Shown here: positions 32,267-38,168 of the stretch, piece by piece | Numbering within the stretch: position 1 is the first letter of the stretch | Layout of the letters: each line of letters begins with the position of its first letter | Source: UBA1413 sp964472165 | GTDB lineage: Bacteria; Bacteroidota; Bacteroidia; Bacteroidales; Prolixibacteraceae | NCBI GenBank assembly: GCA_964472165.1 | Contig: CAYYJE010000019.1 | Location: forward strand, 1 to 38,168 | Reading direction: 5' to 3' | DNA length: 38,168 nt | Notes under the pieces: model-generated | What the model was told of the DNA's origin: nothing | Databases searched by the model: none | Seen by the model: the letters and a program-made list of their open reading frames with translations, nothing else | Made by a program: the position numbers and the translations under genes

Positions 32267-35051
32267 CCAGGTTTTCATTTACTTCCTGAATAATGCTCTC
32301 CATCTCCTGGCCGAAGAGCTGCCACATTTTGCCCCTGCCTCCGCGAGCATCAAAAGGTGTATAGTCCAGGTCATCAAGCTCAATGTGCACGGAGGTGGCG
32401 ATCTGCTCCTTCAGCATGGTAAGCCACTCCATCTGCTCCCTGGTGAATTTCAAGGCTGCCCCAGCCTGTTTTCTGAACAGCCAATCCCTGAAATTCCGGT
32501 CCACTATTTTGTCATAAGGAATCAGCTCCTGGTCAATCCCCGCCACCCTGCGGATAAGCGACACCAGAGCCACAAATTCATTCCGGGGCTTTCCGCTGAC
32601 ATTCTCCAACTGCTCATAAGCCCTCCACACATTCAACGGGGCCAGGGTGGGCCTCTCCTGCACGATCTTATCCACCAGTTCCCTGATCATGCTGAAGGTC
32701 ATCTCCCGCCGCCGGTAAGGTTGTGAATAGAATATCTGCAAAGCCACCATTTCGTCTTTATGCGTTTCCACCCATTCCCTGAAGTCGCGGACTGTTGCCA
32801 TGGCTTTATCCTTGTTGTCCTTCTCCCAGCCTGCACGGAGCAGTTCATCAGGATTGAGCAGGTCGATCTTCTGCTCATGGGCTTTGCGCACGTTATCAAT
32901 GAATAGGTTCATTTCCCCCGTAAACACCCTGGCCGCCTTATTGCGCAGATCCTCCAGCCTTTTATCAAGGATAGCCTCAATCTTCTCCGGCGCTTCTCCC
33001 TTATGTTCTTCCCTGACCTGCTCCCCGATGCTTTCGATAATATCAGGATTATAGGCACTCAGAAGGTCTTTGACCACCTGCTTCAGGGGCACGCCTCCCG
33101 ACTTATCTTCAAACTGCTGTTTCTCCTTTTCGGTGATTTGCCTGTCCAAACGGGTGAGGCGGTTGGCCAGAGAAGAGAACAGCTCTTCATCCCTGGCTCC
33201 CACAGCCACTGCTGCCAAAAGGTCTTTCAACGGAACACCGGGTTTCTTCTCCAGAGGCCGGCTGTCGGTCTTCAGACTGCGGGTAACCCCTATGGCGTCG
33301 ACAATTACAAAATGGTCCTTGGTCACCCTGGCAGAGGGAGAGACCTTTTTCAGGTCGTCGTAGCTGATGATGCGCGTACCCCGGCCTTTCATCTGCTCAA
33401 AGTAATTCCGGCTTTTCACATCCCTCATAAAGAGCAGGCATTCCAAAGGCTTCACATCGGTGCCCGTGGCTATCATGTCCACTGTCACGGCAATACGAGG
33501 GTGATAATCCATCCGGAATTGCGCCAGCACAGATTTTGGGTCTTCCTCCGTTTTATAGGTCAGTTTCTTGCAGAAGCGGTTTTCCTCATTGAATTCCTCC
33601 CTGACAATGCGGATGATGTCATCGGCATGGCTGTCGGTCTTGGCAAAGATCAGGGTTTTGGGTACCTCAAACTGTCCGTTACCTTCAAACCTGTCAGGAA
33701 ACATTTCAGGAAGGTGGTCACGGAAGGCCTTTATCACCGTTCTTATCTGATTGGGGTTGACGATGTCCCTGTCAAGATCCATGGAGGAATAGGTCTCATC
33801 TTCATCCTGAAGCTCATACCGTTTCTTGCGGGTGAGCTTATCCCGGTGCTCCACATAGGCTCCCTTCCAGAGGGTTCCCCCTTCTTTGGTGACTTTGGTT
33901 TCAATCAGGTAAACATCATGCCCCACATTTACCCCGTCGGCCACTGCCATCTCATGGGAATACTCCGAAACGACATTCTGCTGAAAATAGGCATAAGTGC
34001 GGGCATCAGGGGTGGCGGTAAGCCCAACCTGGAAGGCATCAAAATAATCGAGCACCTGCTGCCAGAGGTTGTATATACTCCGATGGCATTCATCCACGAC
34101 AATGAAGTCGAAGTATTCCACCGGCAGCTTTTTGTTATATTCCACGGGAGGCACTTCGCGTGGCTGCCATCCCGGTGTCCATCGGGACTCATAGGGATTC
34201 TCCTCCTCGTCACTCTCCTCCAGCTCCTGGCCCTTCAGAATGGCGTAGAGCCGCTGAATGGTGCTGATGTAAACCTGGTTGTCGTCAGGGATATACCTTG
34301 ATTTGAGCCGGTGTACCCCGTATAATTCGGTGAACTTGCGGTTGTCGTCATTGGGCAGGAAAGACATGAACTCCTGCTCAGCCTGTTCCCCCAGGTTCTT
34401 CGTGTCAACGAGGAACAGTATTTTCCCTGCCTGGGTGTATTTGAGCAGCCTGTAGATGAAGGTGATGGCTGTATAAGTCTTCCCCGCTCCGGTGGCCATC
34501 TGGATTAATGCCCTTGGTTTGTTCTTCTTGAAGGAGGCCTCCAGATTGCGGATGGCTATTTCCTGACAGTCACGCAAACCTTCTGCCGGCAGATAAGGCA
34601 GGTGGAGAAGGGAGGCCCTCAGGGAATGGGGCTTTCTCATCCATCGCTGAAGGGTTTCCGGCCTGTGAAAGGTGAAGAGGTTCCTGGCCCTGGGCTTTGG
34701 ATCCCTGAGGTCAAAAAACTGGGTGATCTCACCGGTACTCAGGTAGACAAAATTGAGGGGCTCGTTGTTCAGGTATTTCAGTTTGGCAGTGGCATATCCG
34801 TCAGCCTGGTCTTCATGAGTGGTCAGATTTTGTCCTTCCTCCTCACGTTTGGCTTCTATGATACCAGCAGGCTTACCTTCCACAAAAAGCACATAATCGG
34901 CGGGACCGGCATCCGTTTGGTATTCCCTGACGGCCACACCAAATTTATTGTACAGATCGATCTCTTGTTTATCCTGAACAATCCATCCACAGGATTCAAG
35001 CTGCCTGTCAATCTCTTCACGGGCTTTTTGTTCGGGATTCTGGTAAGGCAT
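32259..35051 (-). CDS. hsdR: Type I restriction endonuclease subunit (EcoEI-like)
   Basis: This 930-residue protein has a nuclease domain with D52, E66 and K68 (PADYVLF then IIEAKRE), an SF2 helicase motor with Walker A MATGAGKT (185-192), DECH (320-323) and GLTATP (343-348), then motifs VTVDMIATGTDVKPL and QMKGRGTRI, and a long C-terminal EcoEI_R_C-type helical region. It translocates and cuts unmethylated DNA in complex with HsdM and HsdS. It is the first gene of the locus, with its own -7 promoter element. Length and motifs look intact. Confidence 0.96.
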   Translation of the reverse strand: MPYQNPEQKAREEIDRQLESCGWIVQDKQEIDLYNKFGVAVREYQTDAGPADYVLFVEGKPAGIIEAKREEEGQNLTTHEDQADGYATAKLKYLNNEPLNFVYLSTGEITQFFDLRDPKPRARNLFTFHRPETLQRWMRKPHSLRASLLHLPYLPAEGLRDCQEIAIRNLEASFKKNKPRALIQMATGAGKTYTAITFIYRLLKYTQAGKILFLVDTKNLGEQAEQEFMSFLPNDDNRKFTELYGVHRLKSRYIPDDNQVYISTIQRLYAILKGQELEESDEEENPYESRWTPGWQPREVPPVEYNKKLPVEYFDFIVVDECHRSIYNLWQQVLDYFDAFQVGLTATPDARTYAYFQQNVVSEYSHEMAVADGVNVGHDVYLIETKVTKEGGTLWKGAYVEHRDKLTRKKRYELQDEDETYSSMDLDRDIVNPNQIRTVIKAFRDHLPEMFPDRFEGNGQFEVPKTLIFAKTDSHADDIIRIVREEFNEENRFCKKLTYKTEEDPKSVLAQFRMDYHPRIAVTVDMIATGTDVKPLECLLFMRDVKSRNYFEQMKGRGTRIISYDDLKKVSPSARVTKDHFVIVDAIGVTRSLKTDSRPLEKKPGVPLKDLLAAVAVGARDEELFSSLANRLTRLDRQITEKEKQQFEDKSGGVPLKQVVKDLLSAYNPDIIESIGEQVREEHKGEAPEKIEAILDKRLEDLRNKAARVFTGEMNLFIDNVRKAHEQKIDLLNPDELLRAGWEKDNKDKAMATVRDFREWVETHKDEMVALQIFYSQPYRRREMTFSMIRELVDKIVQERPTLAPLNVWRAYEQLENVSGKPRNEFVALVSLIRRVAGIDQELIPYDKIVDRNFRDWLFRKQAGAALKFTREQMEWLTMLKEQIATSVHIELDDLDYTPFDARGGRGKMWQLFGQEMESIIQEVNENLAI

Positions 35052-35071
35052 AGTTATTAAAATGGCAAAAG

Positions 35072-35079
35072 CAAAGTTA
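35072..35079 (-). promoter_or_regulatory. Bacteroidota -7 promoter element of hsdR
   Basis: On the minus strand TAACTTTG, a full match to TAnnTTTG, 20 bases upstream of the hsdR ATG at 35051. A TTTC resembling a -33 box lies 18 bases further upstream. Confidence 0.6.
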
Positions 35080-35104
35080 ACATTATTCGGTTTATGAGAA
35101 ACGG

Positions 35105-35690
35105 TTACGTTCAGGGCTTTTTTGTGGTGGGACCATGTACGACCAGGGTTCTGTCCTTCAGGATTTCCATCGCATCGATAAAGCCTACCCGGCTATTGCC
35201 GGTTTTGGAGGTCCGGCCGTTACCGAACGGCTTTCCCATTCGGTCTGGGGATCGGACATGGAAACCGGCGGACGGAGAAGCAGCTTCGGCTCGCCCACAA
35301 TTCCGGAGAAATCGGGCTTCATCTCCACACCATACACCCAGCTCTCCTCAATCTCGTTAAAAAGTCCTTTGGCCAACGCCCAGTCGGCACTGAACAAGAG
35401 GTAAAACCTTCCGTCGATTTCGTAGAGTTCAGGAGCCCAGAAATTGGCCACATTCCACGAAGATTCCATATTCCCCTGGTAGATCCTTCCTTCATCCTTC
35501 TACTCCAAGTCAGCGGAGGAGTACATTTTAAAGCCATCTCTCACTCCTCCTGTGCCGATCATGTAATAAAACCCGTCGGAAGCTTTCAGGATATAAGGAT
35601 CCCCAAAAGCAACCGGACGCGTGAATTTTTTACCGGTGTAAACACAATCAATCGTGTACACTATTACATTGCCTATATCGCATTTTTTTC
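35105..35690 (-). pseudogene. Decayed GH43 glycosidase gene
   Basis: Reading on the minus strand, GH43 segments appear in order: FGDPYILKASDGFYYM, GGVRDGFKMYSSADLE, then an in-frame TAG at 35500-35502 where the family normally has Trp (DL.xW.KDEG), then GRIYQGN, FWAPELYEIDGRFYLLFSA, and VYGVEMKPDFSGIVGEP. After about 35230 the match fades and the frame ends at 35185. There is no signal peptide or start codon upstream, and the propeller is far short of its usual 300 or more residues. The family middle part seems deleted before VYGVEM. It is a relic left between hsdR and the pirin gene, perhaps the edge of an older carbohydrate locus replaced by the restriction locus. This also accounts for the only long stretch without an intact gene. 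Confidence 0.75.
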
Positions 35691-35694
35691 AATC

Positions 35695-36411
35695 TCACCA
35701 CTTCATCGGTACTTCCATCAGCAGGATTTCTGCGTAGGAATCTGCCTTGACCGACAAACTGTCCACATCCCAGAGTCCAAACCCATCGCGGAGATTCAGC
35801 GATTGACCGTTGATACTCACATCACCGCTGATGATAAAGGCATACACACCGTTGCCTTTGGCCTTGACTTGATATTCAGCAGTCATTCCCTGGTCGAAAT
35901 TTCCCAGGTGAAACCAGGCATTCTGATGAATCCAAACCCCTTCGTCCTCCGGGTCAGGTGAAAGGACCTGTTGCAGCTGGTTACGGCGGTCAGCCACATT
36001 CAGCGTGAGCTGGTCATATCGTGGTTTCACCTGTTTCTTGTTGGGGAAAATCCAGATCTGAAGGAATTTGACGCTTCGATCCTTGTTTTTGTTGTATTCG
36101 CTGTGGAAAATCCCCGTTCCTGCACTCATCACCTGGATGTCGCCATGCCTGATGACGGCCACATTTCCCATGCTGTCTTTGTGCTCCAGATCCCCTTCAA
36201 GCGGGATGGAGATGATTTCCATGTTGTCGTGGGGATGGGTTCCAAATCCCATCCCTGCTTCCACAATGTCGTCATTGATGACCCGGAGTGCTCCGAAATG
36301 GATTCTCTCCGGATCGTAGTAGTTGGCAAAACTAAAGGTGTGCCGGCTGTGAAGCCATCCGTGGCGGGCATCGCCACGGGTTCCGGCTTTATGGAGGATG
36401 GTGTTTTCCAT
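35695..36411 (-). CDS. Pirin family protein (short type)
   Basis: The protein is 238 residues from the ATG at 36411; the frame extends to 36459 but the natural family start (MENTILHKAGTRGDARHGWL) begins here. Metal ligands are visible in THPHDNMEIISI, H in GDLEHKDSMG, and HSEYN, and the family marker HTFSFANYYDPER is present. This is the YhhW/YhaK-like pirin type, a cytoplasmic iron cupin with reported quercetinase or redox-regulatory roles. It follows the YceI gene by 66 bases on the same strand with no promoter motif between, so they are probably co-transcribed. It differs clearly from the longer pirin at 10101. Confidence 0.93.
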   Translation of the reverse strand: MENTILHKAGTRGDARHGWLHSRHTFSFANYYDPERIHFGALRVINDDIVEAGMGFGTHPHDNMEIISIPLEGDLEHKDSMGNVAVIRHGDIQVMSAGTGIFHSEYNKNKDRSVKFLQIWIFPNKKQVKPRYDQLTLNVADRRNQLQQVLSPDPEDEGVWIHQNAWFHLGNFDQGMTAEYQVKAKGNGVYAFIISGDVSINGQSLNLRDGFGLWDVDSLSVKADSYAEILLMEVPMKW

Positions 36412-36477
36412 GTTTTCTGAAATCTTTTCTTGATTTATTGACTTCTTTTCAGGGCACACAGGAGTGATGTTACTTCA

Positions 36478-37020
36478 TCAGGCCTGCCTGACCAGCTGGA
36501 TTTCCGCACTGATTTTTACATCGTCGCTCACCAGCACTCCACCGGTCTCAAGCGCCGCATTCCAGGTCAGTCCGAAATCCTTGCGGTTGATCTTTCCGTT
36601 AACACTGAAACCGACTTTCTGGTTGCCCCAGGGATCTTTCATCACACCGCCAAATTCAACGTCCAGTTTTACAGGTCGTGTTACACTTTTAATGGTCAGA
36701 TCGCCATGAAGGATATAATTTTCGTCGTCTTCTTTTTCAAATTTACTACCCGTAAACCGGATTGACGGGAAGTTTTCCACATCGAAGAAGTCGGCACTTT
36801 TCAGATGCACATCACGGTCAGCCACTCCGGAATCAATTGAAGAGGCGTTGATCTGAAGTTCAATCTCCGACGTCATGAACTGATCACCCGAAGTGTATAC
36901 ATCGGCGCTGAACGCTTTAAAAACACCTTTCACATTGCTGATCATTAAATGCTTTACCTTGAAAGAAATTTCACTGTGTGTGGTATCAAGTCCCCATTTT
37001 GTTTTTTCTGTCGTATTCAT
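36478..37020 (-). CDS. YceI-like lipocalin-fold family protein
   Basis: The protein is 180 residues from the ATG at 37020. The longer frame to 37110 is rejected because a TATCTTTG promoter element lies inside it. The sequence has YceI marks: WGLDTTHSEISFKVKHLMISNVKGVF near the start in shorter pieces (TTHSEISF, KHLMISNVKG), DRDVHLKSADFFDVENFP, and ITGSKFE/GDLTIKSVTRPV. YceI proteins form a beta-barrel that binds isoprenoid-type lipids; this one has no signal peptide and so appears cytoplasmic. It sits between an AraC-type regulator and a pirin, an arrangement suggesting stress or redox control. Confidence 0.93.
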   Translation of the reverse strand: MNTTEKTKWGLDTTHSEISFKVKHLMISNVKGVFKAFSADVYTSGDQFMTSEIELQINASSIDSGVADRDVHLKSADFFDVENFPSIRFTGSKFEKEDDENYILHGDLTIKSVTRPVKLDVEFGGVMKDPWGNQKVGFSVNGKINRKDFGLTWNAALETGGVLVSDDVKISAEIQLVRQA

Positions 37021-37051
37021 CTTTGTAAATTTATATTTGTTATTGATGGGA

Positions 37052-37059
37052 CAAAGATA
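37052..37059 (-). promoter_or_regulatory. Bacteroidota -7 promoter element of the YceI-pirin unit
   Basis: On the minus strand TATCTTTG, a full match to TAnnTTTG, 31 bases upstream of the ATG at 37020; a TTTC-like -33 box follows at the expected distance. It decides the YceI start. Confidence 0.65.
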
Positions 37060-37165
37060 GGGTGATCCCTGCGGGTGGAAAATGGAAAAATAAAGGGATC
37101 GATGGTACATATCAGGGATATTCGGATATTTTTGTATTTTTTATCCTTATTATCCCTGGAAACGG

Positions 37166-38053
37166 TCAGTTGCCGATGAGCGTATCCCTGAAGAAGCTGA
37201 GCGAATGACCGGTATTTTTTTTGAAGAATTTGCTGAAATGCGAAGGATCTTCGAAACCCAGGTCAAAACCTATCTCTTTGGCGCTCTTCCCGGTGAAAAC
37301 GACCATACGTTTAGCCTCGAGGACAATCCTGTTCTGGATGTAATCCTTGGCCGACACATCCATGGATGACCGGATCACTTCATTCAGGTAATTGGGCGTC
37401 ACATTCAGCTCGTCGGCATAATCCTTGACCTGGTGCCATTTGGAATAGTGATTTTCAACGATCTCTCTGAAATTTTTCACGAGAGTTTTTCCCACCTCCA
37501 TCCGTTGGGGATTGAATTCGGGTGATGCCGGAAAGCTTTCGTGGCATTCGATGAGAAACAGTTTCAGATATGCGCCGGTAATTTCCAGGGAAAGGTCGCT
37601 TTTAGAATGGAATGCGGCCAGCATCTGTTCTGCAAAAGGCCTGAGTTTCTCCCTCAATTCAGGGGAGAGCTGCAGTGGAGGGGTTTCATCGCTTTTCCGG
37701 AAGAGATTCAGGTTGGAGATGAAATCGGGCCGGATGCTGTTTCTCCCAAGGAATTCTGATGTAAAAAGAATCACATATCCCGTGGGATCAGGGTCGGTAA
37801 TGATCTGGTGAATCTGTTCGGGGCTTACAAAAAAGAGGTGGTGGGGAAGGATGGGATATTCCCTGAAATCGATGATATGTTTTCCGGTGGCTGTCAACGG
37901 CCATATGATGGTGTAGTAATGATGCCGGTGGGGATTGTCGGAAATACCCCCCAGGTGCTCATCGATTTCCTCCATGGTCTTCATCACGAAAGGTGCAGGC
38001 GCACCATTGTACATGAGCTGATAGGAATAGATCTTCTCAGTTACAGCAGGCAT
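37166..38053 (-). CDS. AraC-family transcriptional regulator
   Basis: The protein is 295 residues from the ATG at 38053, chosen because a TATCTTTA near-promoter element lies just upstream and the extra N-terminus of the longer frame (to 38137) is Cys-rich and unlike the family. The N-terminal half is a cupin-type ligand domain (NPHRHHYYTIIW, HHLFFVSPEQIHQI). The C-terminal 100 residues have two helix-turn-helices: VKDYADELNVTPNYLNEVIR and AKEIGFDLGFEDPSHFSKFFKK, the latter an AraC signature. It likely controls the YceI-pirin unit downstream, 56 bases past its own promoter-distal end on the same strand. The inducer is unknown. Confidence 0.93.
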   Translation of the reverse strand: MPAVTEKIYSYQLMYNGAPAPFVMKTMEEIDEHLGGISDNPHRHHYYTIIWPLTATGKHIIDFREYPILPHHLFFVSPEQIHQIITDPDPTGYVILFTSEFLGRNSIRPDFISNLNLFRKSDETPPLQLSPELREKLRPFAEQMLAAFHSKSDLSLEITGAYLKLFLIECHESFPASPEFNPQRMEVGKTLVKNFREIVENHYSKWHQVKDYADELNVTPNYLNEVIRSSMDVSAKDYIQNRIVLEAKRMVVFTGKSAKEIGFDLGFEDPSHFSKFFKKNTGHSLSFFRDTLIGN

Positions 38054-38078
38054 GGGCTTTGATTTGTGAGTGCGAGGA

Positions 38079-38086
38079 TAAAGATA
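38079..38086 (-). promoter_or_regulatory. Possible -7 promoter element of the AraC-type gene
   Basis: On the minus strand TATCTTTA, one mismatch to TAnnTTTG, 25 bases upstream of the ATG at 38053. No convincing -33 box. Confidence 0.4.
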
Positions 38087-38168
38087 GCAGGTTTTTCCGC
38101 ACTTACAGGTCATTTCATGTTGACCCGTTTGTTCCACCTTTCCCAGGCAGATTCCATCTCCTGCACCT

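Noticed and set aside
33003..34301. 432-codon plus-strand open frame opposite hsdR
   Set aside because: It lies wholly antisense to hsdR motifs, has no recognisable domain or ribosome site, and is a by-product of the codon bias of hsdR.
1..38168. CRISPR array, tRNA or rRNA genes, transposase or integrase
   Set aside because: I saw no regular spaced repeats, no cloverleaf sequences and no recombinase motifs; despite the island-like restriction locus, no mobility gene or attachment repeat is visible.

Overview
The window looks like a piece of a draft or metagenome-assembled genome of a Bacteroidota member, probably Bacteroidales-like; I cannot place it further. The grounds are: many upstream regions carry the Bacteroidota -7 promoter element TAnnTTTG instead of a sigma70 -10 box; there is a SusC-type TonB plug protein; and there are secreted GH92, GH76 and DUF4965-type enzymes. 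Two runs of exactly 100 N (4564-4663 and 30416-30515) are scaffold gaps, each inside a gene.

Positions 1-6106 hold a tight plus-strand operon for (poly)ol-phosphate metabolism: FAD glycerol-3-phosphate dehydrogenase (5' cut by the window edge), a polyol-permease-type MFS carrier, sn-glycerol-1-phosphate dehydrogenase (AraM/EgsA type), an organophosphate:phosphate antiporter (holding gap 1) and a HAD-IIA (AraL/NagD) phosphatase. Positions 6226-10048 follow on the same strand with an ACS-type MFS carrier, a secreted PHP-domain phosphoesterase and an FAD-dependent oxidoreductase. Together they could take up phosphorylated glycerol or polyol compounds and oxidise both glycerol-phosphate enantiomers to DHAP. 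That reading is an inference.

Positions 10101-15780: a pirin on the minus strand, then a secreted PIG-L/LmbE deacetylase coupled by a GTGA overlap to a DUF4185-like propeller protein, then an MG2-like/TonB-plug protein without a barrel. Positions 15926-22905 form an alpha-mannan-type glycosidase group without SusCD: a DUF4965-type lipoprotein with an inserted carbohydrate-binding-like module, a GH76-GH43 fusion, and a GH92 alpha-mannosidase with the His-Glu pair linked to alpha-1,2 specificity.

Positions 22920-26426 (minus) encode a heterodimeric ABC exporter with one degenerate ATP site. The degenerate subunit is frameshifted at an 8-base homopolymer. Divergent from it is a lipoprotein made of two tandem SBP_bac_3 domains (26565-28001) with no permease or signalling partner in the window.

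Positions 28016-35051 (minus) are a type I restriction-modification locus in the order hsdR, VapB45-like antitoxin, PIN-like toxin, hsdS (cut by gap 2), RhuM-Fic fusion (also cut by gap 2), hsdM. The toxin-antitoxin pair is AT-rich and has its own promoter with a palindrome, so it looks like an inserted addiction or defence module. This is the most system-like part of the window.

Positions 35100-38053 (minus) hold a decayed GH43 gene and a small AraC / YceI / pirin cluster. Several gene starts were moved downstream because a TAnnTTTG promoter lies between the longest-ORF start and the next ATG.
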